Origin: Pseudomonas fluorescens
Lineage (GTDB): Bacteria > Pseudomonadota > Gammaproteobacteria > Pseudomonadales > Pseudomonadaceae
Direction: 5' to 3'
NCBI RefSeq assembly: GCF_902497785.1
Contig: NZ_CABVHK010000002.1
Coordinates: 124,001-188,000 of the forward strand
Length of the DNA: 64,000 nt
Below the pieces are notes generated by a model. The model made no database searches. It was given only the letters and a program-made list of their open reading frames with translations, and was not told the DNA's origin. The stretch's first letter is position 1, and the number at the start of each line of letters is the position of its first letter. Shown here piece by piece: positions 16,397 through 26,268 of this stretch. Position numbers and translations under genes: made by a program.

Positions 16397-17911
16397 CTAC
16401 GGCTTAAACGCAGGCACTCGCCGAGCCTGAGACACCTGCTCATACCCATAGGCCAAGCCCAAAAGTCTCGCCTCGCTCCAGCGCGGTCCATAGAAGAAAA
16501 CCGATGTCGGCACGCCGTCTTCGGCTATCCCGGAGGGCACCATGATGCCGGGGTATCCCGCCAGTGGTACGACGTTCATGGCGGGCGACTCGACATCCGA
16601 TACGAGGGCATCGAGTTGATGTGTGCTCAGCCAATTATCGATGCCCGCGGCGTTTTCAATTTGAATTTTCTGCCAGAGTTTGTTGTAGGTCTGCTCATCA
16701 AACACAACCTTGCTGGCGGCTATTAACGTGTCTTGATTGTGCCCTTCGGCGTTTGGGGTATTTAACAATAAGAGGTCTTCCAGCGTCTGCGCCGGAATAC
16801 CTGTTCGAGTCGCGAGGTAACGCGGCAATTCATGCTTGATGCCCATGTGGAATGCCTCCTCCACCTGTTCCGATAATGGGTCATTCAGTTCTACGGGGAT
16901 CAACGTTGCGCCGGCAGCCTGCATGAGCTCCAACGCTTTGGAAAACTGAGGGTCGGTAAGCATCGGCGCACCGCTGCGGTCGAACTTGGCGGGGTAGCCG
17001 ATTCGCTGTCCAACCAGTGCGTCTGGACGCAAGAGTGCTGTGTAGTCCACCGCGTCCAGCCACTGGGGCTTTTTGATCGGATCAGCGGGATCAGTGCCGG
17101 TCATGGCATTCAACAAGAGTGCCGCCTCGCGGACGGTTCGCGCCATGGGTCCGGGTGTATCCAGTTTGTGAGTCACGGGGATAATGCCGCTGCGACTCAA
17201 CAAGCCCACCGTGGGTTTGATGCCCACCACGCCGTTCAGGGACGCCGGGCAGATGATCGAGCCAGCGGTTTCGGTGCCGACAGCCAGCGGGGCAAAACCT
17301 GCGGCGACGGCAGCAGCGGAACCTGAGCTGGAACCGCAAGGATCGGCGCTCAATACGTGCGGATTTTTGGTCTGCCCGCCGCGCCCGCTCCAGCCGCTGG
17401 GGAGGCCCGGGTCGCGAAAATTGGCCCATTCGCTGAGATTGGTTTTGCCAAGTATCACCGCTCCGGCGGCTCTGAGGCGTTGCACAATGAAAGCATCCTG
17501 CGCGGCAGGCGTCCCGACCATGGCCAAAGAGCCGGCGCTGGTCTGCATTTGATCGGACGTATCGATATTGTCTTTAAGCAGCACGGGAATACCATGCAAA
17601 GGTCCGCGGATGTACCCGGCCTTTCGCTCGCGGTCCATTGCCTCGGCCATGGCTAATGCATCGGGGTTGAGTTCGATGATGGCGTTGATCATCGGCCCCT
17701 GTTTATCCAGCGCTGCAATCCTATGTTGCAAGTGCTGCACGAGCCTGACGGCCGTCAATTGCTTGCCATCCATCTGCTGATTGATTTGATCGACGCTCAA
17801 ATATTCGAGCCTCGATTCAGGTGCGGGCGTTTGTGCATGCACGGTGCCGGCGATCAACAGCAGGACACACCGGGCCAGCCACTTCATGCGGCCATTTAAC
17901 GTAACTTCCAT
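16397..17911 (-). CDS. Exported amidase signature family protein
   Basis: A 504-residue amidase. The ATG at 17911 has GGGA ten nt upstream; residues 9-27 (MKWLARCVLLLIAGTVHAQ) form a signal peptide, so the enzyme is probably periplasmic. The Ser-cisSer-Lys triad is visible: K113 in GIPVLLKDNIDT, cis-Ser in PCGSSSGSAAA at about 194-196 and the nucleophile S218 in GTETAGSII. The family hydrolyses amide bonds of small amides or amidated compounds; the substrate is unknown. It is a single gene. Confidence 0.93.
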   Translation of the reverse strand: MEVTLNGRMKWLARCVLLLIAGTVHAQTPAPESRLEYLSVDQINQQMDGKQLTAVRLVQHLQHRIAALDKQGPMINAIIELNPDALAMAEAMDRERKAGYIRGPLHGIPVLLKDNIDTSDQMQTSAGSLAMVGTPAAQDAFIVQRLRAAGAVILGKTNLSEWANFRDPGLPSGWSGRGGQTKNPHVLSADPCGSSSGSAAAVAAGFAPLAVGTETAGSIICPASLNGVVGIKPTVGLLSRSGIIPVTHKLDTPGPMARTVREAALLLNAMTGTDPADPIKKPQWLDAVDYTALLRPDALVGQRIGYPAKFDRSGAPMLTDPQFSKALELMQAAGATLIPVELNDPLSEQVEEAFHMGIKHELPRYLATRTGIPAQTLEDLLLLNTPNAEGHNQDTLIAASKVVFDEQTYNKLWQKIQIENAAGIDNWLSTHQLDALVSDVESPAMNVVPLAGYPGIMVPSGIAEDGVPTSVFFYGPRWSEARLLGLAYGYEQVSQARRVPAFKP

Positions 17912-18049
17912 GTGGAAAAGATCCCTCGTGATGACTGATTGATGAGTGAAAAAGCTCACTTCCCTTCCAGCCTACAGACGCCGCTGGAAAAGTCCGTCAT
18001 CACTTAGCGCTGGATCCTGTACGAACATTCGCGCTCATCTGTAGCCGCT

Positions 18050-19090
18050 TTAGCCAACACTGTGCTCGTAAACCTGCTGCTCGACCTCATACCACCAGGC
18101 ACTGCCCCGTTGCGGATGGGTCAGAGTGAATGCCTCGCCCATTTGCGGCGTGGTAATCGAAACACTGCGCTCCCAGGCCAAGGCCAGAATCCGGTCAAAC
18201 GGTTCGTACCAGGCGTGCATCGACAGATCGAAGGTGCCGTTGTGAATCGGCAGTAACCAGCGGCCTTTCAGGTCAATGTGCGCTTGCAGGGTTTGCTCGG
18301 GCTGCATGTGCACATGCGGCCACTCGACGTTGTAGGCGCCGGTTTCCATCAGCGTCAGGTCGAACGGGCCGTACTGTTCGCCGATGCGCTTGAAGCCGTC
18401 GAAGTAGCCGCTGTCGCCGCTGAAAAAGATCCGAGTGTCGCCGTCGATCATCACCCACGAGGCCCACAGCGTGCTGTTGCCATCGAACAGTCCGCGACCG
18501 GAGAAATGTTGCGACGGTGTAGCGACGAATTGGATGCCGTCGACGTCGGTGCCCTGCCACCAGTCGAGCTGGCGCACCTTGCCAGGTTCGATCCCCCATT
18601 TGATCAGCGTATCGCCGACGCCCAATGGTGTGAGGAAGTACCGGGTCTTGTCCGCCAGTTTCAGCACAGCCTGATAATCCAGGTGGTCGTAGTGATCGTG
18701 GGACAGAATCACCGCTTCAATTGGTGGCAACTCTTCCAGGCTTATCGGCGGTTGATGAAAACGCTTGGGGCCGGCCCATTGGACGGGTGAGGCGCGTTCA
18801 GCGAAGACCGGGTCGGTGATCCAGAACTTGTCTCGCAGTTTCAGCAGGACGGTGGAATGACCGAGGCGATAGATGCTGTGGTTGGGCGCGGCAATTAACG
18901 CATCGCGGGTCAGGCGTTGCACCGGCACAGCCGCGCTCGGCCGTGTACTGCGCGGTTTGTGGAAGATCATTTTCCACATGATGCGCAGCATTTTGCGAAC
19001 GCCTTCGCGCTGCACAGGCGCATGATTTCGAAAATGCCCTGCTGTCTGACAGGAAGCTTCAGGTTCGGAGGCGTTGGTGGCATTGGCCAT
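18050..19090 (-). CDS. MBL-fold metallohydrolase (NAPE-PLD-like)
   Basis: A 346-residue protein from the ATG at 19090, which has CTGGAG upstream; a longer frame to 19165 exists. The metallo-beta-lactamase metal site SHDHYDHLDY gives the HxHxDH motif, and later GDSGYFDGF, TGAYN and LPIHNGTF supply further ligands. The overall layout matches the zinc phosphodiesterase group related to NAPE-PLD and RomA. It is divergent from a TetR regulator gene, and a palindrome lies between the two, so it is probably regulated by that protein. Confidence 0.9.
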   Translation of the reverse strand: MANATNASEPEASCQTAGHFRNHAPVQREGVRKMLRIMWKMIFHKPRSTRPSAAVPVQRLTRDALIAAPNHSIYRLGHSTVLLKLRDKFWITDPVFAERASPVQWAGPKRFHQPPISLEELPPIEAVILSHDHYDHLDYQAVLKLADKTRYFLTPLGVGDTLIKWGIEPGKVRQLDWWQGTDVDGIQFVATPSQHFSGRGLFDGNSTLWASWVMIDGDTRIFFSGDSGYFDGFKRIGEQYGPFDLTLMETGAYNVEWPHVHMQPEQTLQAHIDLKGRWLLPIHNGTFDLSMHAWYEPFDRILALAWERSVSITTPQMGEAFTLTHPQRGSAWWYEVEQQVYEHSVG

Positions 19091-19209
19091 GACTGAATGA
19101 CTCCAGGAAACCGCTCGAATCTCGGTATCTGCTTTAGGACGATATTGGCCAAGGCACGCACGCATCAGCCGGACACTTTATTCTTGGCCGTGCAGGATTA
19201 ACAAAACAT

Positions 19210-19225
19210 TACACTGCACAGTGTA
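19210..19225. promoter_or_regulatory. Palindromic TetR-type operator
   Basis: TACACTGCACAGTGTA has seven-base arms (TACACTG/CAGTGTA) around a two-base centre. It lies between the divergent MBL-hydrolase and TetR genes. A weaker related copy, TAAACTGCTGAGTGTAA, follows at about 19259. The position and symmetry fit a TetR repressor site controlling both genes. Confidence 0.6.
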
Positions 19226-19303
19226 GTTCCAAGGTTGCATCAATCCCGATCACAAGTAAACTGCTGAGTGTAATTCTTCACATTGTCCTGCCGAAGCGAA
19301 CTT

Positions 19304-19912
19304 ATGACTGCTCCACAGCGCCTGACTGACCGAAAACGCGAAGCGATCATTCAAGCGGCGATTGCCGAATTCCGTGCTCACGGTTTCGACACGACCAGCA
19401 TGGACAGGATTGCCGCCAATGCTGGCGTGTCGAAGCGCACGGTGTACAACCACTTCCCGAGCAAGGAAGCGTTGTTCGCCGAAATCCTCCATCAATTGTG
19501 GACACGGTTGACGCAGGAACAGGACACGTCCTACAACCCCGACCAACCTCTTCGGGACCAGATGCGCGTGATGCTGATGGCGAAGATGCAGATGATGGCC
19601 GATGACAATTTTCTCGACCTCGCGCGCGTGGCCATCGCCGCCACTATTCATTCGCCGGAGCGTGCCCAGGACATGGTTTCGCGCATGGGCAAGCGCGAAG
19701 AGGGCCTGACCGTGTGGATTCGCGCCGCTCAGGCCGATGGACGACTGAAGCCGGTTGATCCGGAATTTGCCGCGCAACAGGTTCATGGACTGCTCAAATC
19801 CTTTGCCTTCTGGCCGCAGATTTCCATGGGGCTGACCGGCCTGGCGCCGGAGAGGCAGGCCACCGTAGTGGAATCGGCACTGGATATGTTCCTCGCCTGC
19901 TATCAGCTGTAA
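19304..19912 (+). CDS. TetR/AcrR family transcriptional regulator
   Basis: A 202-residue repressor. The N-terminal helix-turn-helix is clear at about 25-60 (DRIAANAGVSKRTVYNHFPS). The C-terminal ligand domain (AcrR C-terminal type) ends ESALDMFLACYQL. The ATG at 19304 has GAAG seven nt upstream; a longer frame to 19283 is unlikely. It is divergent from the MBL-fold hydrolase gene and probably represses it and itself through the palindrome at 19210. Confidence 0.92.
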   Translation: MTAPQRLTDRKREAIIQAAIAEFRAHGFDTTSMDRIAANAGVSKRTVYNHFPSKEALFAEILHQLWTRLTQEQDTSYNPDQPLRDQMRVMLMAKMQMMADDNFLDLARVAIAATIHSPERAQDMVSRMGKREEGLTVWIRAAQADGRLKPVDPEFAAQQVHGLLKSFAFWPQISMGLTGLAPERQATVVESALDMFLACYQL

Positions 19913-20102
19913 ACCAAGCGCCCACGGTCGAGACATCGACTTTCAACAACGCCGAAGCCCGGGCCAACGAACCGCCCGCGTACCAGCGCGAGGATCAGAG
20001 ACAGGTCGGAGTAATCCAGTCGATAGTGCGTGGCTGCATTGATCACTTGGGTAACGCCAATCTAAAGTGGGCTCCAGGAATCAACAAGCGTCGAGAGCAC
20101 TC

Positions 20103-20810
20103 ATGGAAAACACCACCCTGCGCATTGCCCTGATCGGCGATTACGACCCGCAAGTCACCGCCCACCAGGCGATTCCCATCGCCCTCGCAAGGGTGGCCGA
20201 ACACTGCGGACTGGACGTGCAGTTCCAGTGGCTGGCCACCGACCACATCAAAGACGACACGCCGCTGGAAGGGTTCGACGGCTTCTGGTGTGTGCCGGCC
20301 AGCCCTTATCGCAATGAGGACGGGGCACTGCGAGCGATTCGCTTTGCCCGCGAACAACAGCGACCTTTCCTCGGTACGTGTGGCGGTTTTCAGCACGCCG
20401 TACTCGAATACGCCCGCAACGTTCTGGGGTGGCGGGATGCCGAGCACGGCGAGACATCAGCCGATGCGACGCGAGCGCTGCTAACGCCGCTGACGTGTGA
20501 ACGGGTGGAAGTCATCGACAGCATTCATCTGGTTGAAGGTTCGTTGATCGCCCGAGCGTACGAAAGCGCCGAGATTCGTGAAGGCTATCGCTGCCGTTAC
20601 GGTGTGAATCCTGAGTTCGAGCCAGCGTTGCTGAGCCAACAGCTGTGCGCCACAGGACATGATTCGACGGGCGACTTGCGGGCAGTGGAATTACGCGGGC
20701 ATCCGTTTTTTGTCGCCACGTTGTTCCAACCTGAACGTGCCGCGCTTAAAGGTCTGTTGCCGCCACTGGTGAGTGCGTTGATCGAGGCTTGTAAAGGGCA
20801 GAAATCATGA
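20103..20810 (+). CDS. CTP synthase C-terminal-related glutamine amidotransferase-like protein
   Basis: A 235-residue class I glutamine amidotransferase-like protein. The nucleophile elbow GTCGGFQHAV places the catalytic cysteine at C93. It belongs to the 'CTP synthase C-terminal region-related (seleno)protein' group, which has the glutaminase domain without the synthetase. At the position of the usual catalytic histidine (HPE in CTP synthase) the sequence reads FQPE, so the canonical Cys-His-Glu triad may be incomplete. It starts at ATG 20103; upstream in-frame codons lack a ribosome site. Substrate unknown. Confidence 0.85.
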   Translation: MENTTLRIALIGDYDPQVTAHQAIPIALARVAEHCGLDVQFQWLATDHIKDDTPLEGFDGFWCVPASPYRNEDGALRAIRFAREQQRPFLGTCGGFQHAVLEYARNVLGWRDAEHGETSADATRALLTPLTCERVEVIDSIHLVEGSLIARAYESAEIREGYRCRYGVNPEFEPALLSQQLCATGHDSTGDLRAVELRGHPFFVATLFQPERAALKGLLPPLVSALIEACKGQKS

Positions 20811-20853
20811 TTGCCCTTTAGCCTTTGAATGATGTGGTGTTTTTGAGGCCGTC

Positions 20854-20929
20854 TTCGCGAGCAGGCTCGCTCCCACATGGGTTTATGTGTACGACGCAGC
20901 ACCTTGTGGGAGCGAGCCTGCTCGCGAAG
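20854..20929. repeat. REP inverted pair
   Basis: TTCGCGAGCAGGCTCGCTCC and its inverted copy GGAGCGAGCCTGCTCGCGAA about 30 bases apart, forming a long hairpin between two convergent genes. Confidence 0.85.
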
Positions 20930-20954
20930 AGGCCAGCATCAACACCACAAATAC

Positions 20955-21281
20955 TCAGCCTTGCACCAAACTCCGCACCGCCGAAATCTCCGGCACTTCC
21001 CGCCGCGTCATGTACACCCGCAACGGCTCGGTGATGTTGATTCGGTCATCGATATTCTGATCCAGCAACAGCTGAATCAGCTCGCGCCTAAGCGTCATGG
21101 CCTGCTCCGGGCCCGGAGCCCAGACAAATTCACTCGCCGGAATGATGCCGTCATCCGCGACGTCCATGCCGAAGGAGTCTTCGCTGAAACGCACGATGTA
21201 CTGGCCGGTCTTGCGATTGAGGCCAATGAAGCCTTTGAGCTGGTCGGCGGCCTGGCAGATGAGTTGGGAAGTGATGCGCAT
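20955..21281 (-). CDS. Hypothetical Pseudomonas protein
   Basis: A 108-residue protein from the ATG at 21281 (MRITSQLICQAADQLKGFIG). The upstream 36 codons of the open frame have unlike composition and are excluded. The sequence is compact, with GQYIVRFSEDSFGMDVADDG and a middle region rich in Glu and Leu (EQAMTLRRELIQLLLDQNI). No motif I recognise. It is a small soluble protein divergent from glpQ. Confidence 0.75.
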   Translation of the reverse strand: MRITSQLICQAADQLKGFIGLNRKTGQYIVRFSEDSFGMDVADDGIIPASEFVWAPGPEQAMTLRRELIQLLLDQNIDDRINITEPLRVYMTRREVPEISAVRSLVQG

Positions 21282-21503
21282 GATAAACCTCACACAAGTG
21301 ATCGATGGTTTACACGCAAGGCAAGATGATTGGCTTTCCCTCTGCCGGGGAAACTTCCGGGGCCAAGAGTACTGCAAAGAACCGCACAAAAGCGCAGGAA
21401 AAATCTGCTTTAAACACGTTTATGTCGGTCTGGCGATAGCGCGAGGGGCGCTCAGTTGTTAAAAGGGACGTCTTTGAAAATACTCTGCGAAAGGATCTCG
21501 ACC

Positions 21504-22631
21504 ATGTCGGTTAATTTCACCAAGAGCGCCCTGGTGCTGAGCGTGTTGTTCGGCCTCGGCCAGGTACAGGCCGCCAGCGAGCCCAGCCCCACTGCACTGG
21601 CGACCCGTTCAGGCATTCCGCACCCGGCGGTGATCGCCCACCGTGGCGCATCTTTCGACGCCCCGGAATCCACCGCCGCCGCCTACAAACTGGCGCGCGA
21701 CTTGGGTGCCGATTATCTGGAACTGGACCTGCAGCGCAGCAAGGATGGCGTGCTCTTCGCCCTGCACGACAACAACCTGCAACGCACCACCGACGTCGCC
21801 AGCAAGTTCCCGGAGCGCAAGGACAGCCCGGCGAACGCCTTCACTATTGCCGAGCTGAAAAGCCTCGATGCCGGCAGCTGGTTCAACACCGCATACCCGG
21901 ATCGCGCGCGCCCTTCCTACGCGGGGCTGAAAATACTGACCCTCGACGAAATCATCGACATCGCGCAAGGCAATCCGCTGCACAAACCCGGCCTGTATAT
22001 CGAAACCAAAGAACCCAAGCAATTTCCCGGTATCGAGCGCGACCTCAAGGATAAATTGCAGGATCGCGGCTGGCTGAGTCCGGCCGGTTCGAAACTGGCG
22101 AAAAGCAACCTGGCTGTCGGTCAGGGCAAAGGCAAGGTGGTGTTGCAAACCTTCGAGAAGAGCAGCCTCGAACTGCTGGAAAAAGAGATGCCGCAGGTGC
22201 CGAAGATTCTGTTGCTGTGGGTCGGCGAAGGCAGCATCGAGCCCAAGTCAAAGGTGTCGTTCGCCGAGTCCGGCGACAAGGACAAGGCCGTTTACTACGC
22301 CAGACAGGAACCGAAAGACAAAGCCGAATTCCAGCATTGGGTCGAGTATGCCAAGGCTCAGGGCGCGATCGGCACCGGCCCCTCTGCGGCGCTGACCAAG
22401 GGCGGCGATCAGAGCTACTCGGACCTGGTGAAACCGTGGATGAACCAGTACACCCACGATCAGGGTTTGTTGGTGCACGTTTACACCGTCGATGAGGCGG
22501 TGGATTACCAGAAGGTCATGGACGCCGGCGTCGATGGCATCTTCACCAACCGCGCCAGCGAACTGCTCAAGTTCTACAAACGCCCGGCGGCGGGCACTGT
22601 TGCGCAGTTGTTGCAGAACAACGGGTTTTGA
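21504..22631 (+). CDS. glpQ: Glycerophosphodiester phosphodiesterase, periplasmic
   Basis: A 375-residue protein. Residues 1-24 form a signal peptide ending GQVQAA, so it acts in the periplasm. The GDPD catalytic elements are present: IAHRGASFDAPEST with the HR pair, ELDLQRSKDGVLFALHD with the ExD metal site and the second histidine, and later YIETKEP. It hydrolyses glycerophosphodiesters to glycerol 3-phosphate and an alcohol. The ATG at 21504 has AAAGGA upstream. It is a single gene. Confidence 0.93.
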   Translation: MSVNFTKSALVLSVLFGLGQVQAASEPSPTALATRSGIPHPAVIAHRGASFDAPESTAAAYKLARDLGADYLELDLQRSKDGVLFALHDNNLQRTTDVASKFPERKDSPANAFTIAELKSLDAGSWFNTAYPDRARPSYAGLKILTLDEIIDIAQGNPLHKPGLYIETKEPKQFPGIERDLKDKLQDRGWLSPAGSKLAKSNLAVGQGKGKVVLQTFEKSSLELLEKEMPQVPKILLLWVGEGSIEPKSKVSFAESGDKDKAVYYARQEPKDKAEFQHWVEYAKAQGAIGTGPSAALTKGGDQSYSDLVKPWMNQYTHDQGLLVHVYTVDEAVDYQKVMDAGVDGIFTNRASELLKFYKRPAAGTVAQLLQNNGF

Positions 22632-22651
22632 TCCGGGACCGAGGTGACTTC

Positions 22652-22676
22652 TTCGCGAGCAGGCTCGCTCCCACAG
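22652..22676. repeat. Single REP element
   Basis: One copy of TTCGCGAGCAGGCTCGCTCC downstream of glpQ, followed by a degenerate partner (CCGCGAAG) at about 22691. Confidence 0.75.
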
Positions 22677-22793
22677 GGTCCGCGTTTGCCCGCGAAGCTT
22701 TTACAAACGACGCAGATCCGGGAATTAAGCCTGAATTAAGTTGCCACAGTTAATCTGGACTCACTTAAACAGCTCACCCAAGGAAAGAACCTC

Positions 22794-23099
22794 ATGAAGA
22801 CTTTGACTGCCCTGTTCACTGCTGCCGCCCTGACCCTCACCGCTGGTTTGGCCCAGGCCGACGTGCCTGTCGACCAAATTCCACAGTTGGTCAAAGACGG
22901 CAAGATCAAGCCGCTGGAAGAGTTGAACCAGATTGTGTTGAAGCTGCACCCGGGCGCCACAATTACCGACAGCGACCTCGACAACCACTTCAACAACTAT
23001 GAGTACGAAGTTGAACTCAAAGATGCCAAAGGCGTTGAATGGGACGTGGATTTGAACGCCGCCACTGGCGAAGTCCTCAAAAACAAACAAGACGACTGA
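22794..23099 (+). CDS. Small exported PepSY domain protein
   Basis: A 101-residue protein with a signal peptide (residues 1-21, ending GLAQA) and one PepSY repeat over about 50-95 (YEYEVELKDAKGVEWDVDLN, then ATGEVL). Such proteins are periplasmic and often belong to two-component or redox-responsive regulons. The ATG has AAGGAA nine nt upstream. It ends in the bidirectional terminator at 23112. Confidence 0.9.
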   Translation: MKTLTALFTAAALTLTAGLAQADVPVDQIPQLVKDGKIKPLEELNQIVLKLHPGATITDSDLDNHFNNYEYEVELKDAKGVEWDVDLNAATGEVLKNKQDD

Positions 23100-23111
23100 T
23101 ACCCTCACACC

Positions 23112-23148
23112 AAAAAGCCGCACGATTTTCGGATCGTGCGGCTTTTTT
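23112..23148. terminator. Bidirectional terminator
   Basis: AAAAAGCCGCACGAT and ATCGTGCGGCTTTTTT form a perfect stem with flanking A and T runs, serving the convergent PepSY and chemoreceptor genes. Confidence 0.9.
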
Positions 23149-23164
23149 GCGTTTGCGGTGACGC

Positions 23165-24790
23165 TTACGCGCTCAAACGCGCCGTCACCTCATTCAACTG
23201 CCCCGACAACCCATGCAGGTTGTGACTGGCCGCTTCGGTGCGCTGCACATTGTCCAGGTTGGTGCTGGCGATGCTGGTGATCTCGGTGAGGTTGCGCGAG
23301 ATGTCCTCGGCCACCGAGGTTTGCTCTTCGGCGGCGGTGGCGATCTGGCGGTTCATGTCGCGAATCGCTTCCACGGCATGAGTGATACGCTCCAGCATGG
23401 CGCCGGCCTCGGTGACTTGCTGAACGCTTTCTTCGCTACGCGACTGTCCGCTTTCAATCGCCTGGGCAGCGTCCACCGCGCCGGTTTGCACGGTTTGAAT
23501 GATCTGGTTGATCTCGATGATCGAAGCCGCCGTGCGCTGGGCCAGGCTGCGCACTTCATCGGCGACCACCGCGAATCCGCGCCCCGCTTCACCGGCACGC
23601 GCCGCTTCGATAGCCGCGTTGAGTGCCAGCAGATTAGTCTGTTCGGCGATGCCGCGAATCACTTCCAGCACTTTGCCAATACGGCCGCTGTCGGTTTCCA
23701 GCTGTCGAATGACCGTCGCGGTGTTGGCAATTTCACCGCGCATGCGGGTGATGGTGTGGATGGTGCCCTGCATGACTTTTTCACCCTGCTGGGCTGACTG
23801 GTCGGCGTCATCTGCCGCACGCGCAGCATCGGCGGCGTGACGCGCGACTTCCTGCGCAGTGGCGGACATTTCGTTCATTGCCGTGGCCACCTGATCGGTG
23901 CGGTTGAACTGCTCGTTGGTGCCGCTTGCCATGAGGCCGGCGATCGCTTTCAGCTCACCGCTGGCGCCGTCCAGATTTTTCGCACTGGTTAACAAGCGGT
24001 TGAAGGTGTCGGCGAGGAAGTCGCGCAACGTGTTGGCCGCTATCGCCAGTTTGCCCAGTTCATCCTGACGGGTGCTTGCCACGCGTTCGGCAAACTTGCC
24101 CTGACTGAGTTGCGCCACGTAGTCGATCAGTTTGCGAATCGGCTCGACCAGGTTGCGGTTGACCAGCCACAGGCTCAACACGCCGATCAACAGACCCGAA
24201 GCGAGCATCACGATGATCCCCAGCAAGACGGTGCGATCGGCGCTGGCGCTGATCAGCTTCGATTGTTCGATGCCCTGCTTGCGCAATTCGCTGACCAGTT
24301 CACTCATCTGATCGCTGGTCGCCCGGTCCACCCCCTTGACCGCGGAGTCGCCCGCCGCAGGATCGGCACCGGCCGCCACGTAGGCATCGCGGCCCTTCTG
24401 GTAGGCCGCGCCTAACAAGCGGTGTTCGTCACGCAGGCGTTCGATGCGGGTTTTGAGTTGCGGTTCAATGCCTTTTTGCCCGGCCAGTTCGCTGAGGATG
24501 CCCTGCACATCGCGCTGACGGTCCTCGAACTGCTTCCAGTACTTGGCAAGATCCGCCGGTTGCTTGCCGCGCAACAGGACGTTTTTCCATTCCTGAACCT
24601 GCACCTTGAATTGCAGATTGGCTTCATCGATCAATTGTGAGGTGCGCAGCGGCCCCTCGATCAGATTCGCGAAGCTCTGAACGCCGTTGGACAAAAAGTG
24701 AAAGCAGGCCAATGCGATCAACAGCATCGCAATCAGGCTGCCACTCAACAGAGCGAGAATTTGCGCTCTCAAGGACTTTTGCAAAAACAT
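23165..24790 (-). CDS. Methyl-accepting chemotaxis protein
   Basis: A 541-residue chemoreceptor starting at ATG 24790. A transmembrane helix lies at about residues 8-33, a periplasmic helical ligand domain (about 35-180) follows, and a second helix is at about 190-212. HAMP (about 213-265) leads into the cytoplasmic signalling hairpin with the tip [20 protein letters not shown] and [18 protein letters not shown], which binds CheA and CheW. No C-terminal CheR pentapeptide is visible. The ligand is unknown. It is a single gene. Confidence 0.95.
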   Translation of the reverse strand: MFLQKSLRAQILALLSGSLIAMLLIALACFHFLSNGVQSFANLIEGPLRTSQLIDEANLQFKVQVQEWKNVLLRGKQPADLAKYWKQFEDRQRDVQGILSELAGQKGIEPQLKTRIERLRDEHRLLGAAYQKGRDAYVAAGADPAAGDSAVKGVDRATSDQMSELVSELRKQGIEQSKLISASADRTVLLGIIVMLASGLLIGVLSLWLVNRNLVEPIRKLIDYVAQLSQGKFAERVASTRQDELGKLAIAANTLRDFLADTFNRLLTSAKNLDGASGELKAIAGLMASGTNEQFNRTDQVATAMNEMSATAQEVARHAADAARAADDADQSAQQGEKVMQGTIHTITRMRGEIANTATVIRQLETDSGRIGKVLEVIRGIAEQTNLLALNAAIEAARAGEAGRGFAVVADEVRSLAQRTAASIIEINQIIQTVQTGAVDAAQAIESGQSRSEESVQQVTEAGAMLERITHAVEAIRDMNRQIATAAEEQTSVAEDISRNLTEITSIASTNLDNVQRTEAASHNLHGLSGQLNEVTARLSA

Positions 24791-25053
24791 CGAAAGGTAC
24801 TCATGACAGGAATGAGGCACGCCCGGGTAAGGCGTGAAAGTAGTCCGGACATCCCTGTCTGCGGCTTTGGCCGGTGGCCTGAAGCGCGCAACTCAACCCA
24901 AGCGTAATCGGCGTGCCAGAGCGGTTCTTGAAGAGAATCCGACCATCGGTAGACGTTATCTGACCGTCACAAAACCGTCATCACGCGTTGCGATGATGCG
25001 GCTCACGTGAACCTGTAAAACCCGCGACAGGCGCCTCCGCACAGCGAGACCTC

Positions 25054-26076
25054 ATGAACCGCAGCATCGACCAAAGCCATCGCGATCCGGACCTGTTCGG
25101 CCTGCTGTACGGTTTCAGTTTTCGTCCAGGCGAACGGGGTCGGGAAATCGATTCGGCGACGGCGTTGCAGCGCCTGCAACAACCGGACGACAGCGACGAA
25201 TTTCTCTGGTTGCACCTCAACCTCGCCCACGCCGCGTGCGAGCGCTGGATGAAAAGTCATCTGGAATTGCCCGACGAGTTTTTTGAAGCCTTGCATGAAG
25301 GCTCGCGGTCGACGCGAATCGAGCATGTCGATTCGGCATTGCTGGCGGTGGTCAACGACGTGGTGTTCAACCTCAGCAGCATGGTTTCCTCGGACGTGTC
25401 GACGCTGTGGGTGTGCGCTCGCAGTCGGCTGATCGTCAGCGCGCGCCTGCAACCGCTGCATTCGGTGGACAAGTTGCGTTCCTCGGTGAAGGCCGGTGAG
25501 CGGTTTCGCTCGCCGCTGGAATTGCTCGTGCATCTGCTGCGCGACCAAGGCGAAGTGCTGACGCAGATCGTGCGCAAGACCAGCCAGAGTGTCGATCAGA
25601 TCGAAGACGAATTGCTCTCTTCGCGGCTGTCGACCAACCGCGCGGAACTCGGCGCCAACCGCCGGGTTTTGGTGCGCCTGCAACGGTTGCTGGCGCTGGA
25701 GCCGGGCTCGCTGCTGCGCCTGCTCAATCGCCCGCCGCAATGGCTGCAAAAGGAGGACGTGAAGGAGTTGCGCAAGTCCACCGAGGAGTTTGCCCTGATC
25801 ATCAACGACCTCACGGCACTGGGTGAGCGGATCAAGCTGTTGCAGGAAGAGATCGCTGCCAACCTCAATGAACAGAGCAACCGCACGCTGTTTACCCTGA
25901 CGGTGGTGACGGTGCTGGCGTTGCCGATCAATATTATTGCCGGGTTCTTTGGCATGAACGTGGGCGGCGTGCCGCTATCCCAGGACCCGGAGGGGTTCTG
26001 GATTCTCGTGGCATTGGTGGCGACGTTTACCGTGATTGCCGGGCGTTGGGCGTTTCGCAAGCGCCAGGATTATTAA
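25054..26076 (+). CDS. zntB: CorA-family zinc transporter ZntB
   Basis: A 340-residue CorA-family protein with a long cytoplasmic N-terminal domain and two C-terminal transmembrane helices (about 280-305 and 312-332). The family motif GMN is present in IAGFFGMNVGGVP and marks the pore entrance. The N-terminal start (FGLLYGFSFRPGERGR) and the linker fit the ZntB branch, which moves zinc. ATG at 25054. The metal selectivity is taken from the family and could be Mg or Zn. Confidence 0.85.
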   Translation: MNRSIDQSHRDPDLFGLLYGFSFRPGERGREIDSATALQRLQQPDDSDEFLWLHLNLAHAACERWMKSHLELPDEFFEALHEGSRSTRIEHVDSALLAVVNDVVFNLSSMVSSDVSTLWVCARSRLIVSARLQPLHSVDKLRSSVKAGERFRSPLELLVHLLRDQGEVLTQIVRKTSQSVDQIEDELLSSRLSTNRAELGANRRVLVRLQRLLALEPGSLLRLLNRPPQWLQKEDVKELRKSTEEFALIINDLTALGERIKLLQEEIAANLNEQSNRTLFTLTVVTVLALPINIIAGFFGMNVGGVPLSQDPEGFWILVALVATFTVIAGRWAFRKRQDY

Positions 26077-26082
26077 GATCAG

Positions 26083-26155
26083 AAGATCGCAGCCTGCGGC
26101 AGCTCCTACATAGAATTGCGATCCCATGTAGGAGCTGCCGCAGGCTGCGATCTTT
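26083..26155. repeat. REP inverted pair, GATCGCAGCC family
   Basis: GATCGCAGCCTGCGGCAGCT and its inverted copy form a hairpin over about 70 bases downstream of zntB. This is the second REP family of the window. Confidence 0.85.
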
Positions 26156-26268
26156 GCTTTCAGAACAACGAACAAACGAAAACCCCAAACACTGACCCAA
26201 CGCAGCCTCTCTGTAACATTTAGCAACGATCATGACGAACACTCCTCCCCTCCTCAGGATTGTCCGCT

